Counted from the stretch's first letter, positions 35,571 to 45,197 are shown. The stretch: 64,000 nucleotides of DNA from Acidobacteriota bacterium (GCA_021828285.1 JAKASG010000004.1:1-64000), one strand, 5' to 3'. Notes: generated by a model from the letters alone, not told the origin. Numbers and translations are program-made.

Positions 35571-35945
35571 AAATGGATTGAAAGGCGGTTCGGGCCGCTC
35601 CCAGGAGCTGGTCGTTGGTGCGGGGAGCGTGGCTGCGCAGGATTTGCTTGATTTTGCTCCACATCGGCTCGATGGGATTGAAATCGGGCGAATACGGCGG
35701 CAGGTACAAGAGCCGGGCGCCGGCCGCTTCGAGGGCTTCACGGACTCCCCGGATTTTGTGGGTGGCCAGATTATCCATGATCACCAAGTCGCCGGCTTCG
35801 AGGCGAGGCGCCAGCCCTTGCTCGACCCACGCCAAAAACATTTCCCCGTTCATGGGGCCTTCAAAGAGCCAAGGGCGCAGGGACCCTCCAGCCGAATGCC
35901 GGAGATCAGCGTGCTCGTCTGATACCGCCCGTGACGTGCCGAATA
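35571..35945 (-). mobile_element. IS630-type transposase fragment inserted in the GloVer gene
   Basis: The minus strand reads HGRYQTSTLISGIRLEGPC in one frame, then after a frameshift near 35870 WLFEGPMNGEMFLAWVEQ, LVIMDNLATHKIRGVREAL and LYLPPYSPDFNPIEPMWSKIKQILR. DNLATHK and PPYSPDFNPIE hold the second Asp and the last Glu of the IS630 DDE triad; the first Asp and the N-terminal half are missing. The fragment is truncated at both ends and frameshifted, so it is a dead copy. Terminal repeats could not be defined. It reads directly into the GloVer gene on the same strand. Confidence 0.8.
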
Positions 35946-36725
35946 GATTTCCGGCTTGATCCACCGCTAAGCCCGTCTGAGGAAAGCCCGTGTCTCCGTT
36001 GGCATCGGTGAAGCTGTAGAGCACATTTTCCGTATAAGTTCCGGGAGATGTCGCGGAATTGACGAAAACCGTTCCGCAGCCGCCGAGCGACGTGCAAAGG
36101 GTGCTGCTGTCGGCACCGCCGTACGTCGTCGTGCCATACAGGTTTCCGGCCGAGTCCCTCACCAAGGCGACTGCATAAGGAATTGCGCCGTCGCCATTGA
36201 AACCCGTGAAGCTGTAAAGGATCTTCTCAGTGTATGGGCCTGATGAATTGACCAACTCAAAGACGGTCCCCAGGCCGTCGGCGCCACCGCCCTGCGTTGT
36301 GCTGTAGAGATTGCCTGACGAATCAATGGTCAGGCGCGAAGTTGGGTTGACCCCGTCAGCGCCTGCCCCACCAAAGGGTGGGCCCGCGAAATTATGGAGC
36401 ACTTTCTCTGTGTACCCCCTGAAGAGTTGATGAGCTCGAAGACCGTCCCCCAGCCCGCTGTGCCGCCCTCATATGTGGTACCGTAGAGATTCCCGGAAGA
36501 ATCGGCAACCAAGCCTGCAAGCGGCTCGTTGCCCGTCGCAGATGGGCTGACATTTGTCGGAGTTCCTTCGAAATTGAAAAGGACGGTCTCATTCGTCGGC
36601 GCGACGGCTTGCCCCCGCGCGGTCGCCGCGCCTGCCATCGCGATCAGTCCGACAGAAAGAGCCAATCGGACGAAACTCCGGGCACTCTTCACCGCACGAC
36701 GAAATTCCACCGTCCGGCCACCCAT
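35940..36725 (-). pseudogene. GloVer-repeat exported protein gene, frameshifted and cut off by IS630
   Basis: ATG 36725 follows GGAGGAAACC and opens a signal peptide ([22 protein letters not shown]). Repeats of the GloVer type (TIGR03803) follow, such as [32 protein letters not shown]. The frame is lost near 36410 and resumes in another frame with [49 protein letters not shown] and VDQAGNLFGTSR, where the IS630 fragment begins. The C-terminal part was not found. The repeats form a beta-propeller-like surface protein in intact members. Confidence 0.78.
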
Positions 36726-36984
36726 GGTTTCCTCCGTAACCGCCTCTGCCGACCGCCTCGGCAAGTGGTCTTGAACACCCGGCAATTCTATACGCCGTCG
36801 CAACCTAAATCTCAGGCAGCTTGCTCTCAGGCAGGGGCCGCGCTTCTGCTCGCTGCTAAGCACCTCAGATTGCTGTAGGAATCTCCGCACCGGAGTGTCG
36901 GAGAATCCAGCCTGCGATCAAGCCCCCATTGTTCCATCCCGGCACAGCCGGGTGGAAACCTGAGTCTGGCCCCCGGAATTATAT

Positions 36985-37492
36985 AACTGGTTACGTACCG
37001 TCGATGTTGGTCTGCGAGCAGCTACCATCTCCGTCCGCCCGAGTGTGTACAACAATTATGTGAGCACTCCAAAGACGAGGGGAAGCGAGCGCCAGATACC
37101 GATTTCCACGGTTCTCGACGAAGCGATCAAGGCATGGCTTCGCAAGAGGCCCGACAAATCGGAATGGCTATTTCCAAGCGAGGCGGGAACACCCTTGAAT
37201 AATCGAAATGTTCTCTATGGCCACATCTGGCCGATCTGTGACCGTCTAGGCATTGCCCGTTTCCGCTGGCACGCTCTTCGGCACACATTCTCGACGTACC
37301 AAGGCAACGAAGGTGGGCCAACGCCCGTGTTGCAATCTTTGCTCGGTCACGCGCACGCGGACACGACGATGATCTATACCCACCCGCTGCGCTAGCCCGA
37401 ACGTACGGCGGTTGAACGATTGGCGGGGGTTTTGTTCCCAATTGTTCCCCCTTTTGGGAAGGCAATCAAGACTGGGAGCAAGCTAATCCAAT
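36985..37492 (+). mobile_element. tyrosine-recombinase (integrase) C-terminal fossil
   Basis: This piece carries the catalytic half of a tyrosine recombinase: TPKTRGSERQIPI before the second strand, WHALRHTFSTY (HxxR) and LLGHAHADTTMIYTHP (the final His/Tyr motif). The N-terminal half is missing, and the copy is broken, with about one or two breaks. It points at the tRNA-Arg gene 20 bases away, the place where such integrases insert their element. It marks an old integrative element or prophage of which little else remains; the age cannot be estimated here. Confidence 0.7.
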
Positions 37493-37511
37493 GATAATTA
37501 AAGGGAATGGT

Positions 37512-37588
37512 TGGTACGCCCGGGGTGATTCGAACACCCGACCCCTTGCTTCGTAGGCAAGTGCTCTATCCAGCTGAGCTACGGGCGC
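37512..37588 (-). tRNA. tRNA-Arg (anticodon ACG)
   Basis: The minus strand gives a 77-base cloverleaf: acceptor GCGCCCG with CGGGCGT (one G-U pair), D arm TAGCTCAGCTGGATAGAGCA, anticodon arm CTTGC-CTACGAA-GCAAG with anticodon ACG, variable loop, and T arm CGGGTGTTCGAATCACCCG. CCA is encoded. It is the probable attachment site of the integrase relic next to it. Confidence 0.96.
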
Positions 37589-37639
37589 GCTCGATTGCCG
37601 CAGTTCAATTATTCATTGTGCCCTTGCAAGGAGCGGCTG

Positions 37640-38881
37640 TCAATGCGTGAAGCGCCTTTTGAGCCGCTGGGGCTCGGCATCACTTAGTGTGACTACGCCC
37701 TCGGAATATTTGAAGGCGGTTACTCGAACACCCTCAAGGCCGTTTCGAACCAGTGATTCAATGTCGAGCGCCGTCTCCGCGCGCTCAACCTCGTCAGCTT
37801 TGGCGAAGATGGCGGGCGAGCGCGGCATGAATCGCGGGCAGCAATCCTCGAAGGGCTCGCAGGAAATGGCGTAGGTTCCAATGCGGCGCGCCCAACGCAT
37901 GATTTCTTCCTTATCGTCCCCGGCGAGCGGGCGGTAGACGGGCAGCGTCAGGCCCTGGTCGAGCGCCCGGAGGTTGTGGAGCGTCTGCGAAGCGACTTGC
38001 GAAACGCTATCGCCGGTAACGAGGCCGAGCGCGCGCTCGGCGCGCGCGATTTCAGTCGCAATCCGCGCCATCATCCGCCGGTAGAGCAGGATGCGCAGCC
38101 GGTCCGGCGTCCGCGCCACAATCTCGCGCTGGATTGCGTCGAAGGGGACACGGTAAAGTCGCGAAGTGAATTGATAGGGTGTGAGCACGCGGACGATTTG
38201 CTCGGCGATGGGCAGCGAAGAGCCGCTTGCCGGCGAAGGCGCAGCGTAAAAATGCACGAACGCTGCGTGAACGCCGCGCCGCATCATCTTGTACGCCGCG
38301 ACGGCCGAATCGAACCCGCCCGAAAGCAGCACCACCAGCCGCCCTCCCGTCGCCGCCGGCAATCCGCCGGCGCCTTCGCTGCGGTCCGTGTACACGAGCG
38401 CACGGTTCGGAATCACTTCAATCCAGCAGGTTGCTTCAGGCTTTGTAAGATTGACTCGGGCGTTTGGATCTTCAGCGCGCAGCGCAGCCAGGATTTCACG
38501 CCCCGCTTCCCGCTCGAGTTCCATCGAGCTCATGCCGAAGAGGGGCTGGGCAATTTTTGCGCGCACGGCGAAGCTCGCGGGCTTCTTCGCGCGCATCAGC
38601 GCGCAGGCGGCGCGCACAACCTCGCCCTGCTCCGCCGGGACGCTTTCCGCCGAAGCAAAGTAAGCAAGACCGAAGACTTTCTCGATTCGTTCGGCCATCG
38701 CCTGGAGCGATGCGGGCTCGCGCGGCGTCAGAATCAGGCGCTCAGAGGCCTGCACGAGCGATTCGATCGGGAGCCCGGCCACCGCCGCTTTGATCGCGGC
38801 CATGAGCCGGCTCGTGAAGTAGCGCTTGTTTCCGCCCTTCAGCCAAATCTCGTGATAATGCAGCACCAGAACTCGGCTCAT
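37640..38881 (-). CDS. thiI: tRNA 4-thiouridine synthetase / sulfurtransferase ThiI
   Basis: A 413-residue enzyme that adenylates and thiolates uridine 8 of tRNA and can serve thiamine synthesis. An N-terminal ferredoxin-like/THUMP region (about 1-165) is followed by the PP-loop LVVLLSGGFDSAVAAYKMMRRG and the ThiI motif GLVTGDSVSQVASQTLHNL. CCPRFMPRSP holds the conserved Cys. It lacks the C-terminal rhodanese domain of E. coli ThiI, as many bacterial and archaeal ThiI proteins do. The ending KRRFTH is short. Confidence 0.93.
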   Translation of the reverse strand: MSRVLVLHYHEIWLKGGNKRYFTSRLMAAIKAAVAGLPIESLVQASERLILTPREPASLQAMAERIEKVFGLAYFASAESVPAEQGEVVRAACALMRAKKPASFAVRAKIAQPLFGMSSMELEREAGREILAALRAEDPNARVNLTKPEATCWIEVIPNRALVYTDRSEGAGGLPAATGGRLVVLLSGGFDSAVAAYKMMRRGVHAAFVHFYAAPSPASGSSLPIAEQIVRVLTPYQFTSRLYRVPFDAIQREIVARTPDRLRILLYRRMMARIATEIARAERALGLVTGDSVSQVASQTLHNLRALDQGLTLPVYRPLAGDDKEEIMRWARRIGTYAISCEPFEDCCPRFMPRSPAIFAKADEVERAETALDIESLVRNGLEGVRVTAFKYSEGVVTLSDAEPQRLKRRFTH

Positions 38882-39040
38882 GGAATTCGGCTTCGATGCG
38901 CTTGGGACACTTCAGAATATCGGCTTTCCGATGACCTCGCAAGCATCGAGGAATGAAGGCCGAGCGCGCAGTGGCAAGCGCGAAACGCGCAGACCCTTCG
39001 CCCTTTTGCAGCATTTCACTGTGCGGCCCCGGGCACTTCA

Positions 39041-40651
39041 TCAGCGGGCGAGCCTTTTCCAGTCGCGCAGGATTTCGCGTGCGGCGTTGTGCCCGGGAGC
39101 GCCCATGACGCCGCCGCCGGGGTGTGCGCCGGAGCCGCAGAGATAGAGGCCTCGAATCGGCGTCCGATATTTCGCCCAGCCCGGGACGGGCCGCATCGAG
39201 AAGAGCTGATCGAGCGACATTTCACCGTGGAAGATGTTTCCGCCGGTGAGGCCAAATCGCTCTTCAAGATCGAGCGGCGAAAGCACTTGGCGATGCAGCA
39301 CGAGATTCTTGAACCCCGGCGCGTATTCTTCCACCAGATCCATCACGCGGTCGGCGTAACTTTCCTTGAGCGCGTGCCAATTCGGCGCGGCTTCGGGCGA
39401 AAGCGTGTAAGGCGTGTATTGGAGAAAAATGTTGGCGACGTGTTTCCCGGGCGGCGCGAGCGACGGGTCGTAGGCGGTGGGAATCGTGATTTCGAGCATT
39501 GGCCGCGCGCTCGGCCGTCCATACTTCGAATCGTCGAACGCGCGCTCAATGTAATCCATATCGGGGCAGATGTGAATCGTAGTCTTGTGATGAGGAGCGA
39601 GTTCCGAGCCGGGAAGGCATTTGAAATTCGGGAGTCCGTCGAGCGCGAGATTGATTTTCATCGAAACGCCTTCAATCCGAATGCCGCGGATGGCGGCGGC
39701 GAATTCCGAATCGAGTTCAGGCTCACCGACTAGGCCAAGAAACGTTCGCTTCGGGTCGGCGCCCGAGACCACCGTTTTCGCGCTGATTTCTTCACCGCTC
39801 GCAAGCGCAACGCCCGCGGCGCGGCCCTCCTTGACCAGAATCTTCGCAACCGGCGCCGAGGTGCGAATCGCCGCGCCATGGCTTGCCGCCGATTGCGCGA
39901 TCGCTTGCGTGATGCCGCCCATCCCGCCGCGCACGAATCCCCAAAGCCCCCGTTTTCCACCCACGCCGCCCATGCAATGATGCAGGAGGATGTAAGCCGT
40001 GCCCGGAGTTTGCGGCCCTCCGCGGGTGCCGATGACGCCGTCGGTCGCGAGCGCCACTTTCACCTGTTCAGATTCGAACCACGGATCGAGAAATTCCTTG
40101 ACGCTTTCGGTCAGAATGCGGATGTGCCCGGCGATCTCCTGGTCGTGCAATTTGAGCGCGCGCCGGCCAAGCCCCGCGAGCGTGCGCCAGTCTTCCCATC
40201 GCCGCATGACGACGTTCGGAGGAGTTTCAAGCAGCAGCGGCTCGACGAATTGCGCGAGGCGCTCGAGAAATTCTTCATAGCGCGGATAAGCTTCAGCGTC
40301 GCGCGCGGAGAACTTCCGGATTTCCTCGCAGCTCTTCCGCGTGTCCGACCACAAGGTCAAGTGGCGGCCGTCCGGAAACGGGCTGAAGAAAGCCGGGTCT
40401 TTCGGGTCCACGCGGTAGCCGAACTTTTCAAGTTCCAGCTCGCGGACCACTTTGTCCTGGAAGAGGCTGCACAGGTAGGACGCGGTCGAAAATTTGTAGC
40501 CGGGAAAAACTTCTTCCGTCACGCAGGCGCCGCCCACTTGCGCGCGGCTTTCGAGAACCAGCGTTTTGAGTCCCGCGCGCGAGAGATAGGCGGCCGTGAC
40601 GAGCCCGTTGTGGCCCGCGCCCACGACGATCGCGTCATACGATTGGGGCAT
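39041..40651 (-). CDS. FAD-dependent oxidoreductase, phytoene-desaturase/PYROXD2-like
   Basis: A 536-residue flavoprotein. YDAIVVGAGHNGLVTAAYLSRAGLKTLVLESRAQVGG is the FAD-binding start. FKGSEL-type substrate segments and AHPGGGVMGAPGHNAAREIL near the C-terminus (LYLCGSGAHPGGGV) mark the carotenoid-desaturase-like class close to PYROXD2. No phytoene synthase lies nearby, so a carotenoid substrate is not implied. It has no signal peptide. It diverges from the DUF4149-like membrane protein gene. Confidence 0.85.
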   Translation of the reverse strand: MPQSYDAIVVGAGHNGLVTAAYLSRAGLKTLVLESRAQVGGACVTEEVFPGYKFSTASYLCSLFQDKVVRELELEKFGYRVDPKDPAFFSPFPDGRHLTLWSDTRKSCEEIRKFSARDAEAYPRYEEFLERLAQFVEPLLLETPPNVVMRRWEDWRTLAGLGRRALKLHDQEIAGHIRILTESVKEFLDPWFESEQVKVALATDGVIGTRGGPQTPGTAYILLHHCMGGVGGKRGLWGFVRGGMGGITQAIAQSAASHGAAIRTSAPVAKILVKEGRAAGVALASGEEISAKTVVSGADPKRTFLGLVGEPELDSEFAAAIRGIRIEGVSMKINLALDGLPNFKCLPGSELAPHHKTTIHICPDMDYIERAFDDSKYGRPSARPMLEITIPTAYDPSLAPPGKHVANIFLQYTPYTLSPEAAPNWHALKESYADRVMDLVEEYAPGFKNLVLHRQVLSPLDLEERFGLTGGNIFHGEMSLDQLFSMRPVPGWAKYRTPIRGLYLCGSGAHPGGGVMGAPGHNAAREILRDWKRLAR

Positions 40652-40683
40652 GAGAACTTCCAGGCGGCGCGTCCGGGCTGCGT

Positions 40684-40689
40684 TATAAT
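40684..40689 (+). promoter_or_regulatory. candidate -10 box (TATAAT)
   Basis: A perfect TATAAT lies about 70 bases before the small membrane protein gene in the divergent intergenic region. No good -35 box was found at 16-18 bases upstream, so only the -10 element is proposed. Confidence 0.3.
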
Positions 40690-40756
40690 TTGAGCCAAGG
40701 GCCAGCCTGCCCGAGCTTAATCAATGCGCGAGAAGCTGGCAAGGAGTTTTCCGGCG

Positions 40757-41269
40757 ATGATGCGAATTCTCGAAGCTGCGATTCTCGGCATCTGGATGGG
40801 ATGGACGCTTTTCATGTGGTTCGCGGCGGGCCGCAGTTTCGCCGCCGTGGACCGGATCTCGAGCTCGCCCGGGCCGGAATTCGAGAAACTGATTCAGCCG
40901 CTCGGGCCGGAAAATACCCGCTTGGCGTTGCGCCATGCCGCATCGGAAATCAATCGAAAGCTTTTCGGCGGCTACGGCTGGACCCAAATCGCGCTCGGCG
41001 TGATTCTGTTGGTTCTGCTCTGGCTGGAAACGCCGCGCGACGCCGTTGCGCTGACGCTTGTGGGCGGAATGCTCGCGCTCGTCCTTGTCCTGAGCCTCGT
41101 CATCACGCCCTGGATGAGTTCGCTCGGCCGCAGCATTGATTTCACCCGCGAAAGCGCTTCGGAAGAAGTCTTGCGCCGGTTTTGGACACTTCACGGCGCC
41201 TTTACCGGCCTCGACATCGTGAAGCTGATCATCGGATTGATTTTGCTCGTCCGCTGGATTGCCGCCTGA
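40757..41269 (+). CDS. four-helix membrane protein (DUF4149-like)
   Basis: A 170-residue membrane protein with about four hydrophobic segments: ILEAAILGIWMGWTLFMWFAAG, WTQIALGVILLVLLWLE, LTLVGGMLALVLVLSLVITPWM and the C-terminal LDIVKLIIGLILLVRWIA. A long loop after the first segment holds a charged helix. The arrangement recalls DUF4149 proteins. AAGGAG eleven bases upstream supports ATG 40757; an ATG at 40724 adds eleven residues. The function is unknown. Confidence 0.6.
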   Translation: MMRILEAAILGIWMGWTLFMWFAAGRSFAAVDRISSSPGPEFEKLIQPLGPENTRLALRHAASEINRKLFGGYGWTQIALGVILLVLLWLETPRDAVALTLVGGMLALVLVLSLVITPWMSSLGRSIDFTRESASEEVLRRFWTLHGAFTGLDIVKLIIGLILLVRWIAA

Positions 41270-41356
41270 TGTCTCGCGGGGATTCTCGCCCGCCAACGGA
41301 AACGAAAGGGGATTCAGCCGGCGCCGCCTGCGTGGAACCTGTGCGATACTGAAAAA

Positions 41357-42493
41357 ATGAGTGGAAGCGGAGCGCGCGATCCAGCCGGTTTCGCCGTGCG
41401 CGTGGAAGAAACGCGCGGGCGTCGTTATCCGGAGTGGCCGCATCCCTATCGCAACGATTACGAGCGTGACCGCGACCGGATCATTCATTCCCGCGCCTTC
41501 CGAAGGCTTGAAGACAAAACGCAGGTTTTCAGCCGCCGCTATTCGGATCACTTCCGCACTCGCCTCACGCACACGCTTGAAGTCGCGCAAATCAGCCGGA
41601 CCGTCGCCCGCGTCCTTCGGCTCAACACGGATCTGACCGAAGCTCTCGCGCTCGCCCATGACATCGGCCATCCGCCGTTCGGCCACGCCGGCGAAGCCAC
41701 GCTCGACCGCTTGATGCGCGCGTTCGGCGACCGCTTCGATCACAATCTCCACGCCCTGCGCATCGTCGAGACGTTCGAGCAAAAATCTCCCGATTTTCCT
41801 GGCCTCAATCTGACGTTCGAAGTGCGCGAAGGCATCATCAAGCATTCGAAGGATTATTCGGCCGAGGAATTTCCGGAGCTTCGCGAATATCTGCTCCAGC
41901 GGTTTCCTCCGCTCGAAGGGCAGCTCATTGATTGGGCGGATGAAATCGCCTACAACTGCGCCGACCTCGATGATGGCTACGAAGCCAGATTGCTGACGGT
42001 GAATCAGATGCGGCGCGGCGTGCCGTTCTTCGACCGCTGCTGGCGCGCCGCCGCGTGCGACCATCGCGCGGCGCCCGAAAAGTTGCAGTTCAACGCGACT
42101 CTGCGGCGCCTGCTCGATGTGCTCGTCACGGACCTCATCCATCACACGGAAGCTCGCGTCCGGCAAGCGGGCATTCGTTCGGTGGAAGGCGTTCGCCGCG
42201 CCAGGACTCGTCTCGCAAGCCTGAGCGGACGGATGGGCAGGGAGAACCAGCGGCTCAAGCGATTTCTGCATCGCAACCTTTATTCCCATGCCGCGCTCCG
42301 CGCGGACCGGGAGACGTTCACGCTCGCCGTCGAGGAGCTCTTTGGATTTTTCCTCGAGCACCCGCGGAGCCTGCCGAAATTTTACTTCGAACAAACGCGG
42401 CGCGAGCCGGTGCATCGCGTGGTTTGCGATTACATCGCCGGAATGACTGACCACTTCCTGCTCGATCAGCATCGAAGACATTTGAGGCCTTAG
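41357..42493 (+). CDS. dgt: deoxyguanosinetriphosphate triphosphohydrolase (HD domain)
   Basis: A 378-residue HD-superfamily enzyme splitting dGTP or other dNTPs into deoxynucleoside and triphosphate. The N-terminus NDYERDRDRIIHSRAFRRLEDKTQVF is the family signature. The metal ligands are H in LTHTLEVAQISR, HD in ALAHDIGHPPFGHAGE and the later Asp in IDWADEIAYNCADLDDG. It belongs to the shorter type-2 dGTPases. The M23 peptidase gene begins seven bases after its stop. Confidence 0.93.
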   Translation: MSGSGARDPAGFAVRVEETRGRRYPEWPHPYRNDYERDRDRIIHSRAFRRLEDKTQVFSRRYSDHFRTRLTHTLEVAQISRTVARVLRLNTDLTEALALAHDIGHPPFGHAGEATLDRLMRAFGDRFDHNLHALRIVETFEQKSPDFPGLNLTFEVREGIIKHSKDYSAEEFPELREYLLQRFPPLEGQLIDWADEIAYNCADLDDGYEARLLTVNQMRRGVPFFDRCWRAAACDHRAAPEKLQFNATLRRLLDVLVTDLIHHTEARVRQAGIRSVEGVRRARTRLASLSGRMGRENQRLKRFLHRNLYSHAALRADRETFTLAVEELFGFFLEHPRSLPKFYFEQTRREPVHRVVCDYIAGMTDHFLLDQHRRHLRP

Positions 42494-42499
42494 GGGACT

Positions 42500-43897
42500 T
42501 TGAGGAGAAACTATCGGACTTTCGAGGCGCGTCCCAGCAGGGCGCCACTCCTGATTCTGGTCGTTGTCATCGCCGTTTCATTTCTTGGCTGGGCCGTGGT
42601 CAGAAATCAGGGCCCGGTCATCCGGCTCGTCCGTCCCGTCAAGACGATCGGCGTCGCCACCCCGGTCGAATTCAGCGTGACGGATTCCGCCCACGCCATC
42701 AAACGCGCGCAACTCGGAATCGAGCAGAACGGGCGGAAATTCATTTTGATTTTCACGGCGGTCAAGACCGCTCTCCCGAAGCGCGCGGCGTGGAAGTTCT
42801 GGCAAGGATCGGGATCCGAATGGCAAGTCCACGCCGTCGCCGGCAAGCGGACAGCGCCCGCGCTTGCAGACGGCGCGGCTACGCTGCGGCTTGTCGCGGT
42901 CAACAACTCCTGGGGGCGATTCTTCCGCGGCGGCAGGAGCGTTTTCGCCGTGAAACTGCCCGTTCGCGTAACGCCGCCGCGCATTGACGTGCTGACGCAG
43001 CAGGACTATATCAACCAGGGCGGCTCAGGACTCGTCGTCTTCAAGGTATCGCCAGCGGACGCCAAGTCGGGAGTCCAAGTGGGCAACCTCTTCTTTCCCA
43101 GTTGGCCCGTCAATCCGTCGCAGACCGAAACACGCCTCTGCCTTTTCGCTTTTCCCTATAATGCAGACCTCTCGACGCCCGTTCGCATCGTGGCGCGCGA
43201 TGACGCCGGCAACGATGCGGTGGCGGAATTTGCGCACGAGATCGTTCCTCAAGTGTTTCGCAAACGGACGCTCTTCCTATCGCGATCATTTCTCGAGCGC
43301 GCCGTGCCCGCCATCCTGCGTCATATGCCGAAACTCAAAAACGAGGGAAGCTTGCTCAAGAATTTCCTCGAGATCAACAACCAACTGCGTGCCAAAGAGG
43401 CTCGCCAGCTTGCCGCGCTTTCGCACGACACGCGTCCTCGCTTCCTTTGGAGCGGCGCATTCCTGGCGCTCGCGAACTCGCAAGTCGAAGCTCGTTTCGC
43501 CGACCGTCGCACCTACGTTTACAACGGTCAGGTCATTGGCCATCATTCGCATCTCGGATTCGACCTTGCCTCCGTCGAGCACGCGCCCGTGCTCGCCGCG
43601 AATTCCGGCGTCGTCGTGATGACCCGATACTTCGGCATTTACGGGAACGCCATCGTCATTGACCACGGCTGCGGGCTCGAGAGCCTTTACGCGCACCTCG
43701 AATCATTCGCCGTCAAAGTGGGCGAACGCGTCGTGCGCGGCCAGCTCATCGGCCACACGGATACCACGGGGCTCGCCGAGGGCGATCACCTTCACTTCGC
43801 CGTTCTCGTGGATGGCGTTCCTGTGAATCCCCTCGAGTGGTGGGATCCACGCTGGATCAAAAGTCACATCGAAGCGCAACTCGCTTTGGCGAGATAG
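42500..43897 (+). CDS. membrane-anchored M23 (LytM) peptidase
   Basis: A 465-residue envelope protein. One N-terminal span (LLILVVVIAVSFLGWAVV) precedes a beta-rich region with RPVKTIGVATPVEFSVTD and about 300 residues of Ig-like and helical sequence. A LytM domain closes the protein: GHHSHLGFDLAS (His and Asp zinc ligands) and later DHLHFAVLVDG (HxH). VIDHGCGLESLYAHLESF contains the catalytic His. All ligands are present, so it should cleave peptidoglycan cross-bridges or peptides. The start is TTG at 42500 behind AGGGGACT. Confidence 0.88.
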   Translation: MRRNYRTFEARPSRAPLLILVVVIAVSFLGWAVVRNQGPVIRLVRPVKTIGVATPVEFSVTDSAHAIKRAQLGIEQNGRKFILIFTAVKTALPKRAAWKFWQGSGSEWQVHAVAGKRTAPALADGAATLRLVAVNNSWGRFFRGGRSVFAVKLPVRVTPPRIDVLTQQDYINQGGSGLVVFKVSPADAKSGVQVGNLFFPSWPVNPSQTETRLCLFAFPYNADLSTPVRIVARDDAGNDAVAEFAHEIVPQVFRKRTLFLSRSFLERAVPAILRHMPKLKNEGSLLKNFLEINNQLRAKEARQLAALSHDTRPRFLWSGAFLALANSQVEARFADRRTYVYNGQVIGHHSHLGFDLASVEHAPVLAANSGVVVMTRYFGIYGNAIVIDHGCGLESLYAHLESFAVKVGERVVRGQLIGHTDTTGLAEGDHLHFAVLVDGVPVNPLEWWDPRWIKSHIEAQLALAR

Positions 43898-43910
43898 CCG
43901 GACGACGCGC

Positions 43911-45197
43911 TCAGGCGGTCGCGTCCGGGCTCCCCGCTTCGCGCGGCCTCTTTTTCCTGACAAGCCACGCCGCGTGCATCGTCCATCCCCAAACGAGCAG
44001 TACGATCAACGAAAAGGCTCCGCTCGCTTGCAACAGACGCTGGCGCTCAGATCCGGGAACTGCGAAGAGCGCCAGGTTGAGCGTTGCAAGCGCGAGGATC
44101 GCGCGGCGTGACCCTTTGCTCTCCGGCCAGATGCCGGGAAGCACCGCAGCCCAAAGGAGCAGTCCCGAGAAATAAAGCATCGGCGTGTAAGGGCCGACCA
44201 GGATTTGGCCTGCGGCAAAAATGCCGGCCGCCGCCGCAATTCGTTTTTCTCGCGAACGCCCGGCGATGGCTTCATCCGAATCCCTCGCGTCGTGCAACTG
44301 CGCGCACATCCAAAGCGAGGCCGCGAGCAGGCAAAGCGACAGAAAAAGCGTGATGCTGCGTTCGGTCCGCGCGCTGAGGGCGGCGAAATTGACTTCGGGG
44401 TAATGGCGGTCGGCGTATCGCGAATAATCAACGCGCGTCAACAATCTTTCCGCGCTTCCGGCAAGCGATTCATCGAGCGCCCGCTTTTTTTCGAAGCCTT
44501 GCCGGTGGCCCAGGACTTTTCCATACCATGTCTGGCAGAGAGCGGCCGTTTTTCGCGGACCGAAATAAAGGATGGGCAGCGTCCAGAGCGCCACGGAAAC
44601 GACGCCGATGCGAAGAATCAATTTCCAGTCGCGCCGCACGAGAAACACCGGTACGAGGAGCAGCGGAATGAGTTTGATCGCCCCGCCGAGCGCAAGCGCC
44701 CCACCCGAAATCCAGCGCCGTTTGCGGCCCCACTCGACCACGCCGTAGATTGTGAGCGCGACAATGAGGAGTTGTACGTTCCCGGACTTCAGCGCTCGAA
44801 TCACGTAGGGCCCGGCAAGCGCCAGCATCACCCAAGCGTAGCCCGCGCGGCTCTGCGGGCGCCAAAATTTGTACGCCGCCCGCACGGCCGCCGCCGTGGC
44901 AAGCGCCGTCGCCGCAAACCAGGTCCCGAAGGCGTTCGCGAAGCTCAGCCAGCCGATCGGGAAAATCAGCAGAAGAAACAGCGGCGGATAAACGTAAGTC
45001 ATCGGAGGGCCAAAGGAAAACGTGGTCGAATAAAGGTCCGTTCGCCCCGCGATCAGGCTTTTCACCGCGCGATAGTAAACGATGAAGTCGATGCTGTGCG
45101 GCGCCGCGTGGCGACCCAGTGCAAAAAGCGCCGCCGCACTCCCGAGCCACACCAGGCTCCATCTCCACCTCCGCAAAAAGGAGTTTCCATTGGGCAT
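43911..45197 (-). CDS. GT87-like polytopic mannosyltransferase (DUF2029)
   Basis: A 428-residue membrane protein with about ten hydrophobic segments. The first loop carries DFIVYYRAVKSLIAGRTDLYS, with the Asp used by GT-C glycosyltransferases, and FGPPMTYVYPPLFLLLIFP follows. GALALGGAIKLIPLLLVPVFLVRRDWK is a typical GT87 helix with the KxxP motif. It would transfer a sugar from a polyprenyl carrier outside the membrane. ATG 45197 is preferred over a TTG twelve codons earlier. Sugar and acceptor are unknown. Confidence 0.8.
   Translation of the reverse strand: MPNGNSFLRRWRWSLVWLGSAAALFALGRHAAPHSIDFIVYYRAVKSLIAGRTDLYSTTFSFGPPMTYVYPPLFLLLIFPIGWLSFANAFGTWFAATALATAAAVRAAYKFWRPQSRAGYAWVMLALAGPYVIRALKSGNVQLLIVALTIYGVVEWGRKRRWISGGALALGGAIKLIPLLLVPVFLVRRDWKLILRIGVVSVALWTLPILYFGPRKTAALCQTWYGKVLGHRQGFEKKRALDESLAGSAERLLTRVDYSRYADRHYPEVNFAALSARTERSITLFLSLCLLAASLWMCAQLHDARDSDEAIAGRSREKRIAAAAGIFAAGQILVGPYTPMLYFSGLLLWAAVLPGIWPESKGSRRAILALATLNLALFAVPGSERQRLLQASGAFSLIVLLVWGWTMHAAWLVRKKRPREAGSPDATA

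Noticed and set aside
40721-42481. Long open frame (586 codons) antisense to dgt and the small membrane protein
   Set aside because: The sense strand carries the complete HD motifs of dGTPase; the antisense frame has no recognisable motif or ribosome site.
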